Positions 8,659 to 16,551 of a stretch of 64,000 nt of DNA are shown piece after piece. Each line of letters begins with the position of its first letter. Position 1 is the first letter of the stretch. The stretch covers positions 62,001 to 126,000 of the forward strand of contig NZ_QQWG01000005.1 of the NCBI RefSeq assembly GCF_003863355.1. Direction: 5' to 3'. Under the pieces are notes generated by a model that did no database searches, was not told where the DNA came from, and saw only the letters and a list, made by a program, of their open reading frames with translations. Both the position numbers and the translations under genes were made by a program. Source of the DNA: Ancylomarina euxina. GTDB taxonomy: Bacteria; Bacteroidota; Bacteroidia; Bacteroidales; Marinifilaceae.

Positions 8659-11133
8659 TTACATAGGATCAACATCGAATTGCACCATCACCATTTTAAA
8701 GCGCTCAATGGCTTTTAGGTTGTTAGCTTCTCGGTTTAATATCCATTTGGCTTTTGCAGGTGAACTTTTCTTCTCAATTTTCAAGAGAATATTCACAATG
8801 TAATAGTTCTGTATGCGATTGATGACGGGTGCCTGCGGACCAAATACCCGAATACCGAATGTTTTTCGAAGCGACTGGGCTAACATATTTGCAGCCTGTG
8901 TAAGCAAACCATTATTCTTGTGCTTGAGCGTAATATTAATGAGTCGATAAAAAGGTGGGTAGATGAATTCTTCCCTTTCGCTCATTTGCGTTTGGTACAT
9001 ACCAACATAATCGTTTTGAATGACCGATTGAATTATGGGATGCTTGGGTTCGTGAGTTTGGATAATAACTTTGCCTTGCTTGTTTTTACGCCCTGCTCGT
9101 CCCGAAACTTGAGCCATTAACTGATAGCTGCGCTCGTGAGCTCTAAAATCGGGGAAGTTAAGCATCGAGTCGGCATTGAGAATCCCAACCAGAGAAACGT
9201 GATCAAAATCCAATCCTTTCGAAACCATTTGAGTTCCTACAAGGATATCGAGTTCATGGTTTTCGAATTTATAGATGAGTTTTTCGTAAGCCGTTTTACT
9301 GCGTGTAGTATCTAGATCCATTCGAGCTATTCTAGCCTGTGGGAAAAAAATACGCAATTCATCTTCAATTTTCTCTGTACCAAAGCCCTTATCAACCATA
9401 TTTGTCGATTCACATTGCATGCAGCTTTGTGGTGGTTGCGTGCTGTGTCCGCAATAATGACAAGTTAGCTGATTGTTGTATTGATGATAGGTTAAACTCA
9501 CCGAGCAGTTCTCGCAATGAGGAACCCATCCGCAGGATTTGCACTCTAAATAGGGTGCATAACCCCGTCTATTCTGAAAAAGAATAACCTGTTCTTTTTT
9601 CTCTAAAGCGGTATTTATTTCCTCGTAAAGCTCAGGGGTGAAAATCGATTTCATCCTTTTTTTACGCTTAGCTTCTTTCAAGTCGGCCAACAATATTTCA
9701 GGCATTTTAATATCCTGATAGCGGTGCATCAATTCCACCAAGGCATATTTGCCTTGCTTGCAATTGGCATAGGTTTCGATGGCTGGTGTGGCAGTGCCTA
9801 AAAGCGTTTTAGCCTTGTGCAAATGCGCTAAAAATAAGGCTGCATCGCGAGCGTGATAACGCGGAGCTGGATCGAATTGCTTGTATGTATTTTCGTGTTC
9901 TTCATCGATTATAATTAGTCCCAAATTACTAAAAGGGAGAAAAATAGATGAGCGAACTCCAAGAATCACCTGATAGGATTTATCGGGATTGTTTTGTTGA
10001 ATATTATTATAGACCTCAACCCGTTCGGCATCGTTAAATTTAGAATGGTATACACCAACCTTATTGCCAAAAACGTGTTTTAATCGAGTGATGATTTGAG
10101 TTGTTAAGGCAATTTCTGGCAGTAGATATAAAACCTGTTTGCCTTGGTCGATCTGTTCTTTTATCAGATGAATATAAATCTCAGTTTTCCCACTCGAAGT
10201 TACACCGTGCAGCAAACTGGTATTTTTCGATTCAAAACCCTCACGTATTTCTTTTATGGCTTGTGCTTGATGTTGATTCAATTCCTTTAGAGGATTGATT
10301 TCGGCATCGGAAAAATCTAAACGATCGGTACTTTCAAAATATATTTCTAGAATTTGTTTATCGACCAAAGCTTTCAATATGGACGAGGTTGAATCTGAAT
10401 TTAGCAAGAGTTCTGTTGCCGTAACTTTTTCTGGAACCTCTGCAATGCCAATCTTAGAAAGATTGAGGAATGAGAACAGAATCTCCTGTTGCTTTTTGGC
10501 TCGATTAAGACTGTTTAGCTTCTCCCCAATTTCATCCTCCTTGATACTTTGGTGTAGCCTAACGTATTTAATCTGCTTTTCTTTATAGGAACTAAGAATC
10601 CTTTCTTCAACCTCTATGGCACCTTTCTCCAACAGTTTTTTTATCTGAGGAAGCACATTTTTTAGACCACTTGCCTGAGTTAATGTTTGAATATTGACAT
10701 CCTTCGAGCTTTTAAGCACAGTAATAATCAACTCTTCGGTTTTTGAGAGTCTAGCTTCTGCTGTAAAATCTTCGCGATAGGAAATCTTAGTCTGACTTTC
10801 GAGTTTTAAACCTGCAGGTATAGCAGCTTTGTAGACGTCTCCTAAATTACTTTGGTAATAATCCGAAATCCAATCCCAGAATGAAAATTGTAGGTGATTG
10901 ATGATAGGTGTTTCATCGAGGCAGGCAATAATATCCTTCACTTCGTAATCCTCAGGAGGATTATTGTGAATGTTTTTGACGATACCCGAATAGATCTTTT
11001 TGCCTCCGAAAGAAACAACCACTCGTTTGCCAATAGCAACTTTAGATTGCAATTCCCAAGGAATTGAGTAGGTAAATAATCCAGCCAGTGGAAGAGGTAA
11101 AATAAGATCTGCAAAAAGGGAGCCTGCGTTCAT
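8659..11133 (-). CDS. priA: Primosomal protein N' (replication restart helicase PriA)
   Basis: DNA-binding helicase that reloads the replisome at stalled forks. The 824-residue length and domain order fit PriA: an N-terminal 3'-DNA-binding region (1-110), a winged-helix part, Walker A GVTSSGKT (310-317), the DEEH box followed by the aromatic-rich loop (YKQFDPAPRYHARD), then the helicase C domain. That domain is interrupted by a zinc-binding insertion with cysteine pairs (ECKSCGWVPHCENC, TCHYCG, CMQCE). A GTQMVSKGLDF motif lies near the C-terminal part. It is a single gene with its own promoter about 20 bp upstream. Confidence 0.97.
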   Translation of the reverse strand: MNAGSLFADLILPLPLAGLFTYSIPWELQSKVAIGKRVVVSFGGKKIYSGIVKNIHNNPPEDYEVKDIIACLDETPIINHLQFSFWDWISDYYQSNLGDVYKAAIPAGLKLESQTKISYREDFTAEARLSKTEELIITVLKSSKDVNIQTLTQASGLKNVLPQIKKLLEKGAIEVEERILSSYKEKQIKYVRLHQSIKEDEIGEKLNSLNRAKKQQEILFSFLNLSKIGIAEVPEKVTATELLLNSDSTSSILKALVDKQILEIYFESTDRLDFSDAEINPLKELNQHQAQAIKEIREGFESKNTSLLHGVTSSGKTEIYIHLIKEQIDQGKQVLYLLPEIALTTQIITRLKHVFGNKVGVYHSKFNDAERVEVYNNIQQNNPDKSYQVILGVRSSIFLPFSNLGLIIIDEEHENTYKQFDPAPRYHARDAALFLAHLHKAKTLLGTATPAIETYANCKQGKYALVELMHRYQDIKMPEILLADLKEAKRKKRMKSIFTPELYEEINTALEKKEQVILFQNRRGYAPYLECKSCGWVPHCENCSVSLTYHQYNNQLTCHYCGHSTQPPQSCMQCESTNMVDKGFGTEKIEDELRIFFPQARIARMDLDTTRSKTAYEKLIYKFENHELDILVGTQMVSKGLDFDHVSLVGILNADSMLNFPDFRAHERSYQLMAQVSGRAGRKNKQGKVIIQTHEPKHPIIQSVIQNDYVGMYQTQMSEREEFIYPPFYRLINITLKHKNNGLLTQAANMLAQSLRKTFGIRVFGPQAPVINRIQNYYIVNILLKIEKKSSPAKAKWILNREANNLKAIERFKMVMVQFDVDPM

Positions 11134-11150
11134 AAATCTGACATTTTTCT

Positions 11151-11180
11151 CAAAGTTATGTCTTGTGATGAATATCTCAA
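11151..11180 (-). promoter_or_regulatory. Promoter for priA
   Basis: On the minus strand, TTG (11178-11180), a 19-bp spacer and TAACTTTG (11151-11158), a full match to the phylum's -33/-7 pattern. The expected transcript start is only about 10 bp before the priA ATG. Confidence 0.6.
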
Positions 11181-11252
11181 GACTTGAGGGGGAAAACTTT
11201 CAAAAAAAATATACTGATGACGCAGCGTCCTTTTGCAGAAATTAAAGATCAA

Positions 11253-12233
11253 TTAGATTGATAAGATATCGTTAAGCGTCAATAATGAATCTTTTACGAC
11301 TTTCTTATTTTTAATGGTTTTGTTGAAAGACACGTGTGAAACTTCTCCGTTTACCATTCCTACCATAATACTCTTCTGGTCGTCAAGCAAAGCATCTACT
11401 GCAGCTACACCTAATGTACTCGCCGTTACACGGTCGAATGCCGATGGTGAGCCACCACGTTGCATGTGCCCTAATACCGATACTCTAATATCGTATTCAG
11501 GATGTTTCTTTTCGATTTCTCTAGCAATAGTATAAGCGCCACCCGATTTATCACCTTCGGCAACAATTACAATACCCGAATTCTTATGCCCCTTGTAGCC
11601 TTTAGCCAGATATTTCTCAAGATCCTTTAAATGAGTTTGACGTTCAGGGATTAAAATCGCTTCAGCTCCAGTTGCAATACCGCTTCTTAGTGCTAAAAAT
11701 CCAGCATCACGTCCCATTACCTCGATAAAGAATAAACGGTTGTGTGCACTTGCCGTATCACGGATTTTATCCACAGCCTCTATAACGGTATTTAAAGCCG
11801 TATCGAAACCGATGGTGTAATCTGTTCCGAAAAGGTCGTTGTCAATAGTTCCAGGGATACCTACTACTGGAATATCATACTCCTGCGTAAAGATACGTGC
11901 TCCGGAGAATGTACCATCTCCACCGATAACAACAAGAGCGTCAATTTTAGCAGCAAGCATTTGCTCGTGTGCTTTCTTTCTTCCCTCTACACTTCTAAAC
12001 TCCTCGCTTCTTGCAGAACAAAGAATTGTTCCCCCTTTTTGTATGATATTACTTACATCGTATGATTTCATAGTTTCGAAATCACCCTTAATTAAGCCTT
12101 CATACCCTTGTTTTACTCCAACAACTTCTAAATTGTTAAAAATGGCTGTTCTCACGACGGCGCGGATAGCGGCATTCATACCTGGTGCATCCCCTCCTGA
12201 TGTAAGCACACCTATTTTTTTAATTCTCGACAT
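11253..12233 (-). CDS. pfkA: ATP-dependent 6-phosphofructokinase
   Basis: Glycolytic kinase phosphorylating fructose-6-phosphate. The 326 aa match the bacterial PfkA length. The ATP-binding GGD motif (13-15) is in LTSGGDAPGMN. Also present are GGDGTFSG, the catalytic PGTIDNDLFGTDYTIGFDTA region with Asp acid/base, EVMGRDAGFLAL, and the C-terminal GHMQRGGSPSAFDR substrate loop. A Gly follows the GGDG motif rather than the Lys typical of PPi enzymes, which supports ATP use. It lies 9 bp downstream of ispH, so it is probably the last gene of a cmk-ispH-pfkA transcript. Confidence 0.97.
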   Translation of the reverse strand: MSRIKKIGVLTSGGDAPGMNAAIRAVVRTAIFNNLEVVGVKQGYEGLIKGDFETMKSYDVSNIIQKGGTILCSARSEEFRSVEGRKKAHEQMLAAKIDALVVIGGDGTFSGARIFTQEYDIPVVGIPGTIDNDLFGTDYTIGFDTALNTVIEAVDKIRDTASAHNRLFFIEVMGRDAGFLALRSGIATGAEAILIPERQTHLKDLEKYLAKGYKGHKNSGIVIVAEGDKSGGAYTIAREIEKKHPEYDIRVSVLGHMQRGGSPSAFDRVTASTLGVAAVDALLDDQKSIMVGMVNGEVSHVSFNKTIKNKKVVKDSLLTLNDILSI

Positions 12234-12242
12234 GCTAATAAT

Positions 12243-13100
12243 TTATTTAATTTCTAATTTGATGTTTTCTGCTATTTGTTCCATCAGCCAGCTTGGGGTA
12301 GAGGTAGCTCCACTTATTCCAATTGATTTGGCTTCAGTAAACCAAGTCATTTCAAGCTCATCGGGATGAGACACAAAATAACTTTGAGAGTTCTCTTGTT
12401 TGCATACATCAAACAAGAGCTTGCCGTTTGAACTTTTCTGGCCACTTACAAAAACAACCACATCGTGCTTTTTTGCAAATTCACGAATATTGGGCATTCT
12501 GTTTGATACCTTTCGGCAAATAGTATCGTTTATTTTTAATTCATTCTGACATTTCAACTTCAGAACTTTTGTAATTTCTTCAAAACCAGATATCGTCTTG
12601 GTCGTCTGTGAAAATAGAACCACAGGTTTATTCCAATCGATTTCTTTTAAATCTTCAACACGTTCAACAACTTTTGCATGGCCTTCGGTTTGTCCTACCA
12701 AACCATTGACTTCAGCATGCCCCTTTTTTCCGTATATAAGAATTTGTCCACCATTCTCTAGAGTCTCCCAATAGGTTTTCTTAATCCTTTTCTGAAGATT
12801 TAAAACTACCGGACACGACGCATCGATTATATCAATATTATTCTCCTTCGCTTTTATATAGCTTGCAGGAGGTTCACCATGAGCTCTGAATAAAACTTTC
12901 GCGTTTGAAAGTTTCTCGAATTCATCATGGTTTATTGTTTTCAAGCCTTGACCTTTTAATCGATCAACCTCGATATTATTGTGTACGATATCGCCAATAC
13001 AATAAAGAGTCTTGTCTTTTGCAAGAGTTTCTTCTGCTTTTTCAATGGCGTTTACAACACCGAAACAAAAGCCTGAATTTGGGTCAATTTCAATAATCAT
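12243..13100 (-). CDS. ispH: 4-hydroxy-3-methylbut-2-enyl diphosphate reductase
   Basis: Last enzyme of the non-mevalonate isoprenoid pathway, giving IPP and DMAPP with a [4Fe-4S] cluster. The three cluster cysteines are Cys12 (GFCFGV), Cys96 (DASCPVV) and Cys195 (NDTICRKVSN), nearly the same positions as in E. coli. The HGEPP motif and the C-terminal GISGATSTPSWL segment with conserved Ser/Thr are present. Its 285-residue length is normal. It sits between cmk (130 bp gap) and pfkA (9 bp gap) on the minus strand. Confidence 0.97.
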   Translation of the reverse strand: MIIEIDPNSGFCFGVVNAIEKAEETLAKDKTLYCIGDIVHNNIEVDRLKGQGLKTINHDEFEKLSNAKVLFRAHGEPPASYIKAKENNIDIIDASCPVVLNLQKRIKKTYWETLENGGQILIYGKKGHAEVNGLVGQTEGHAKVVERVEDLKEIDWNKPVVLFSQTTKTISGFEEITKVLKLKCQNELKINDTICRKVSNRMPNIREFAKKHDVVVFVSGQKSSNGKLLFDVCKQENSQSYFVSHPDELEMTWFTEAKSIGISGATSTPSWLMEQIAENIKLEIK

Positions 13101-13230
13101 ATTTTAGAGCCATTAGATTATAGGATTAAGATAGAAGATTTATTTACAGCATGTAATGATATTAGAATTATTCTGTTTTTGAATTTCTAAGAATCATCTT
13201 AAGTCTTAAATCTCATGTCTCAGATCTAAA
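13101..13230. other. Intergenic low-complexity mosaic between cmk and ispH
   Basis: The 130-bp gap contains imperfectly repeated blocks such as CTTAAGTCTTAAATCTCATG and TCTCAGATCTAAA, made of recurring AAATCTNA/TCTCA-like octamers. Nothing codes here. The same style of text occurs at 1775-1798. Confidence 0.4.
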
Positions 13231-13926
13231 TTATTCAACTTCTGCCATTCGAGCAACTATCCATTCCAGTTGTTCTTCCTTAGTCATATGACTGTTGTTT
13301 AAAACAATGGCATCATCAGCTTTACGTAACGGGCTTTCATCTCTGTTTTCATCGATGAAATCCCTTTTTTTTACATTCTCACGAATAGCATCCAAAGAAA
13401 TATCATCTCCCTTATCTTTTAACTCTTTATATCTTCTGATGGCTCTCACTTCCACATCAGCCGTCATAAATATTTTCAAATCAGCATTAGGAAATACGAC
13501 GGTTCCTATATCACGACCGTCCATAATAACGGCACCAGCTTCGCTAAGCTTACGTTGAAGTGTTACCATTTTTTCACGTACAAACTTAATTGTCGCAATC
13601 AAACTCACATTATTCGATACATCAAGGCTTCTAATCTCATCTTCGACTAATTCACCATTCATGAAGGTTTCGTGGCGTTTTAATTCGTCATTATAAGAGA
13701 AAGTAATATTGATGTCGTTAATCAGATGAGCTAATTTATTTTCATCAAGCTTATCACCGTCTATCAAGTTATGACGCATGGCAAAAAGCGTAATCACGCG
13801 ATACATGGCTCCACTGTCGATATAAGTGTAGTTAATTTTTTTTGCCAAATCTTTTGCCACAGTACTTTTCCCACATGAGGAATGCCCATCTACGGCTATA
13901 ATAAGTTTGCGTTTTGTTGTGTTCAT
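13231..13926 (-). CDS. cmk: (d)CMP kinase
   Basis: Cytidylate kinase phosphorylates CMP and dCMP with ATP. Walker A GHSSCGKS (14-21) follows a beta strand. YIDSGAMYR is the CMP-binding motif, DGRDIGTVVFPNADLKIF is the conserved DGRDIG block, and the LID region RDFIDENRDESPLRKADDA carries the arginines and aspartates that contact phosphate. The 231-residue length fits. It appears to be the first gene of a cmk-ispH-pfkA run. A TACTTTTG -7 element (minus strand, 13964-13971) lies 38 bp upstream. Confidence 0.96.
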   Translation of the reverse strand: MNTTKRKLIIAVDGHSSCGKSTVAKDLAKKINYTYIDSGAMYRVITLFAMRHNLIDGDKLDENKLAHLINDINITFSYNDELKRHETFMNGELVEDEIRSLDVSNNVSLIATIKFVREKMVTLQRKLSEAGAVIMDGRDIGTVVFPNADLKIFMTADVEVRAIRRYKELKDKGDDISLDAIRENVKKRDFIDENRDESPLRKADDAIVLNNSHMTKEEQLEWIVARMAEVE

Positions 13927-13963
13927 TGTGTTTTGTTGTCGATATATTTTGTGATATCTCGAA

Positions 13964-13971
13964 CAAAAGTA
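13964..13971 (-). promoter_or_regulatory. -7 promoter element upstream of cmk
   Basis: TACTTTTG on the minus strand matches TAnnTTTG. No good -33 TTG is seen at the right distance, so only the -7 box is supported. Confidence 0.4.
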
Positions 13972-14240
13972 TAAAGAAAATCCTTGAAAAGACTAGAATC
14001 TATGGGCAAAATTGATGCTTGACACCTCTGATTTTTTCTGTAAACGATTGCAATAAGGAGTTTGCTGACAAGATATTTTGACGAAGTCTATAAATAACTT
14101 GAATTGAAGTAGATGAAGCGGAAATGAGAGGTGTAAATTTCTTAGGTGAAAGCCTGGCGATTGTGACTATCAAAAGTAGAAACCGGATCGCGGCTAAATG
14201 GTGATTTTAGATCACCATTTAGCTTGATTTAAGTTACGGT
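13972..14240. other. Intergenic region with a 12-bp inverted repeat
   Basis: No coding potential is recognised between cmk and the YkgJ-like gene. The only clear structure is a perfect 12-bp dyad, GCTAAATGGTGA/TCACCATTTAGC (14193-14204 with 14212-14223, 7-base loop). It lies 18 bp past the stop of the minus-strand YkgJ-like gene, where a terminator is expected, but a T-run is missing on that strand. Confidence 0.5.
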
Positions 14241-14750
14241 CTAGAGATTGTCCTTCTGTAATTTTAAACGATCAACAACTTCGTAAACAGCAGGGCAATA
14301 GTGTGTGTTTTTTAGAGTTAGATTTAAAATCTGATAAAAGCGTTTTCTGTCTGTATGCGGATATTCACGACATGCTCTGGGCCTTTGTTCATAAACCATA
14401 CAATAATTATCGGGCATAAGGAAAGGACAAGGAGCCTCTTTGAAAACATAGTCGTTCTCATTATCCAAATTCAAGTATTGATCGATAAAGGCAGAGGGCT
14501 TTATTCTCAACTGTTTTGCCATACGCTCAATATCCTTATCGATGATAATTGGGCTGATGCTTTTACAACAATTGGCACATTCCAAACAATCGATCTCTTC
14601 AAAAACCTCGTTGTGAAGTGTATGCGTGATATCATCAAGTTGTTTTGGCTTTTTCTTCTTTAGCTTTGCAAAGAATGTTTTAGTTTCAGCCTCTGTGTTT
14701 TTAGCTTTTTCCTTTAAAGCTTCTATATCAATCTTGTATGTTGTCATCAT
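14241..14750 (-). CDS. YkgJ-family cysteine cluster protein
   Basis: Small cytoplasmic protein of 169 aa with the metal-binding pattern of the YkgJ/zinc- or iron-chelating family. It has an N-terminal CLECANCCK (CxxCxxCC), a middle APCPFL...CMVY pair and a final RACREYP Cys. The first 50 residues are charged and helical. Function is not established for the family; Fe-S or zinc binding is presumed. Its ATG abuts the stop codon of the upstream EamA transporter with no gap, so they are translationally coupled. Two adjacent Met codons make the exact first residue ambiguous. Confidence 0.85.
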   Translation of the reverse strand: MMTTYKIDIEALKEKAKNTEAETKTFFAKLKKKKPKQLDDITHTLHNEVFEEIDCLECANCCKSISPIIIDKDIERMAKQLRIKPSAFIDQYLNLDNENDYVFKEAPCPFLMPDNYCMVYEQRPRACREYPHTDRKRFYQILNLTLKNTHYCPAVYEVVDRLKLQKDNL

Positions 14751-15644
14751 TTAGACTGTTTTTCTCTTAAATTCTATTTGTGATAAAAATAAACCACCTA
14801 TTACAATCATCATTCCAACAATTTTTTGAAAGCTTAGAATCTCATCGATTACAAAATAGGCGAATATGGCTGTAAATACGGGTATGACATTAATAAATAT
14901 ATTACTCTTAGTAATCCCTAAATGATTTAAGCCATAGGTGAAACAAATAAATGCCAGCGTCGATCCGAATACGGCTAATAAAAGCAGTGCGGTTAAAACC
15001 TCTTGTGTTGGGACAGCTTTTATGAAATGCTGCCAATCTAGAATTAAAAATAAGGGTAAAAAATAAAGTAAGCCTAAGCTGTTTTGATAGGTTACCAGTG
15101 TGATTGGGTTGTATTTTGTAGCTAGTTTTTTTAGTACAACAGAATAACCGACGGCTGCCCCAACAGCTATAAACAAGCAAATTAAGCCTATTGGAGATAC
15201 AACAAGGGAAAGGCTTTTGTTGAAAATGATGATGGTTACTCCGATAATTGAAATCACAATCCCCAAAATATTCATTTTGCCTAATTTTTCTTTATGAAAA
15301 TAGTAAGCAGCTATAGGTGAAAATAAGGGGATGGTGGAAATGATAACGGCTCCAATAGTAGATGAAACATATTTTAAACCAAAGCTTTCGCCTAAGAAAT
15401 ATAGAAAGGGTTCGAAAAAGGCTAAAGCTAAAATGCTTAATCTATCTTTTTTATCGATAGTACCTAGTTTTTTCAATCCTTTACCTAAAGCAAATAAAAT
15501 GACGGATGAAATAATAAGACGTAGAAACACTGTCGTGACTGGATTGTAAACCAAGAAGACTATTTTAGTCCATATAAAGGAAAAGCTCCAAAATAGCATG
15601 GCTAGAATTAGACTGCCATATACAAGTAAAGATTTTTGATTCAT
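14751..15644 (-). CDS. DMT-superfamily EamA transporter
   Basis: Predicted inner-membrane metabolite exporter of 297 aa with ten hydrophobic segments arranged as two EamA repeats. The first repeat begins LAMLFWSFSFIWTKIVF and ends with LSIIGVTIIIFNKSL. The second covers about 150-290, with TYGLNHLGITKSNIFINVIP and VFTAIFAYFVIDE. These pieces are typical of drug/metabolite transporters, but the substrate cannot be read from sequence. It is followed without gap by the YkgJ-like gene. A TACTTTTG -7 box sits 28 bp upstream. Confidence 0.88.
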   Translation of the reverse strand: MNQKSLLVYGSLILAMLFWSFSFIWTKIVFLVYNPVTTVFLRLIISSVILFALGKGLKKLGTIDKKDRLSILALAFFEPFLYFLGESFGLKYVSSTIGAVIISTIPLFSPIAAYYFHKEKLGKMNILGIVISIIGVTIIIFNKSLSLVVSPIGLICLFIAVGAAVGYSVVLKKLATKYNPITLVTYQNSLGLLYFLPLFLILDWQHFIKAVPTQEVLTALLLLAVFGSTLAFICFTYGLNHLGITKSNIFINVIPVFTAIFAYFVIDEILSFQKIVGMMIVIGGLFLSQIEFKRKTV

Positions 15645-15672
15645 TCTGTCGTGTTTGAATTTTATTGAAGGT

Positions 15673-15680
15673 CAAAAGTA
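15673..15680 (-). promoter_or_regulatory. -7 promoter element upstream of the EamA gene
   Basis: Minus-strand TACTTTTG matching TAnnTTTG; no convincing -33 partner. Confidence 0.4.
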
Positions 15681-15721
15681 ATGAAAAGGATGGAATGATT
15701 TATTTGAAATTTAGGGTATGA

Positions 15722-15757
15722 AAAACGCAGATACTTAATAAGAAGCATCTGCGTTTT
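15722..15757. terminator. Hairpin with T/A flanks next to a tRNA remnant
   Basis: Perfect 11-bp stem AAAACGCAGAT/ATCTGCGTTTT (15722-15732, 15747-15757). The A- and T-rich ends make it a possible terminator in either direction. It lies just left of the tRNA-like fragment, as the functional-looking terminator does at the tRNA gene near 21.9 kb. Confidence 0.7.
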
Positions 15758-15760
15758 GTA

Positions 15761-15800
15761 TTGGGGTAGGAGACTGGTTATGATCTAGTGGCCTCTTTAA
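15761..15800 (-). pseudogene. Decayed tRNA 3' fragment (T-arm and acceptor side)
   Basis: These 40 bases align without gaps to the 3' part of the tRNA-His-like gene at 21921-21960, same orientation, with 27 identities; most changes are transitions. The shared blocks are GGTNGGAGAC, GGTT and CCTCT. The remaining tRNA (anticodon and D arms) is absent. It may be the old far end of an insertion into the tRNA 3' end, or simply a dead tRNA copy. Confidence 0.5.
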
Positions 15801-16106
15801 AGTGCATTTTGTTAGTGTGATCATATATATGGATCTGACAGTATGGATCTTAGCTTATATTTATTACCTTAGTAAGAATTTAAGTACTGTTTAATGTATG
15901 GTGCCTGAAACGAATCATAATTAGGTGCTGTTATACATCAACTATGCTTGTGTAATAAGATCTTTTTCAAAAAGATATATCAGAAATAATAACCATATGG
16001 TTAGTTTAAACGAGTTAGTTATCATTTGTGAAAAAGTTGCATATCTCAATAATAATATTATAATGGGGTCTTAAATTTATTTATTAATTAAAAGGGAAAT
16101 CATTTT
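15801..16106. other. Intergenic region before the GNAT gene
   Basis: AT-rich with no coding frame recognised. It holds a perfect 8-bp dyad with a one-base spacer, ATCTTTTT-C-AAAAAGAT (15960-15976). AAAGGGA about 10 bp before the ATG at 16107 could serve as a weak ribosome site. No exact TAnnTTTG element was found. Confidence 0.5.
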
Positions 16107-16547
16107 ATGATTCAAACAACAGTATTTAATCCTGCGATAAAACCGAGTTTAAAAGAAAAAGAAAGCCTAATTGACTTCTTATTTGACAATTTGCAAGAAT
16201 ATGGAGACCCAAAATCGGATATAGAAAAATGTGTTGATTACGCATTGAAAGAAACAACATCTTTTGGCGGCTTTATTTTAGTGTCATATTTAGAAAATGA
16301 AATATCGGGTGTAGTAATTGTAAACCAAACTGGAATGAAAGACTACATTCCAGAAAATATCTTGGTTTATATTGCAACTCACAAAAACCACAGGGGAAAA
16401 GGTATCGGGAAAGAGTTAATGAAAAAAGCCATTGATTTGACCGAAGGTAGCATTGCACTACATGTTGAGCCCGAAAATCCAGCACGATTTTTATATGAAA
16501 AAGTAGGTTTTAGTAGCAAATATATTGAAATGAGACTTAAAAAGTAA
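16107..16547 (+). CDS. GNAT-family N-acetyltransferase
   Basis: Predicted acetyl-CoA-dependent acetyltransferase of 146 aa. Motif A is clear: the beta-4 strand ILVYIATHKN is followed by HRGKGIGKELM, the Q/RxxGxG/A pyrophosphate-binding loop. Motif B follows as ALHVEPENPARFLYEKVGF, with the usual N-x-A-x-x-x-Y-x-x-x-G-F ending. The N-terminal third is variable and gives no hint of the acceptor. It is the first of five closely packed plus-strand genes and ends 4 bp before the symporter. An amino compound from the same pathway is a reasonable but unproven substrate. Confidence 0.88.
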   Translation: MIQTTVFNPAIKPSLKEKESLIDFLFDNLQEYGDPKSDIEKCVDYALKETTSFGGFILVSYLENEISGVVIVNQTGMKDYIPENILVYIATHKNHRGKGIGKELMKKAIDLTEGSIALHVEPENPARFLYEKVGFSSKYIEMRLKK

Positions 16548-16551
16548 AGGC

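Noticed and set aside
8316-8803. Several overlapping open frames on both strands
   Set aside because: They run through the 41-bp tandem repeat, whose unit is not a multiple of three; the translations are repeat text with no family similarity.
11219-11229. GACGC-A-GCGTC followed by CTTTT downstream of pfkA
   Set aside because: The one-base loop cannot form a normal hairpin, and the T-run is on the plus strand, not the strand of pfkA.
11325-11350. CACGTG-containing sequence resembling a parS site
   Set aside because: It lies inside pfkA and its flanks (GAAAGA and TGAAAC) do not form the parS palindrome TGTTnCACGTGnAACA.
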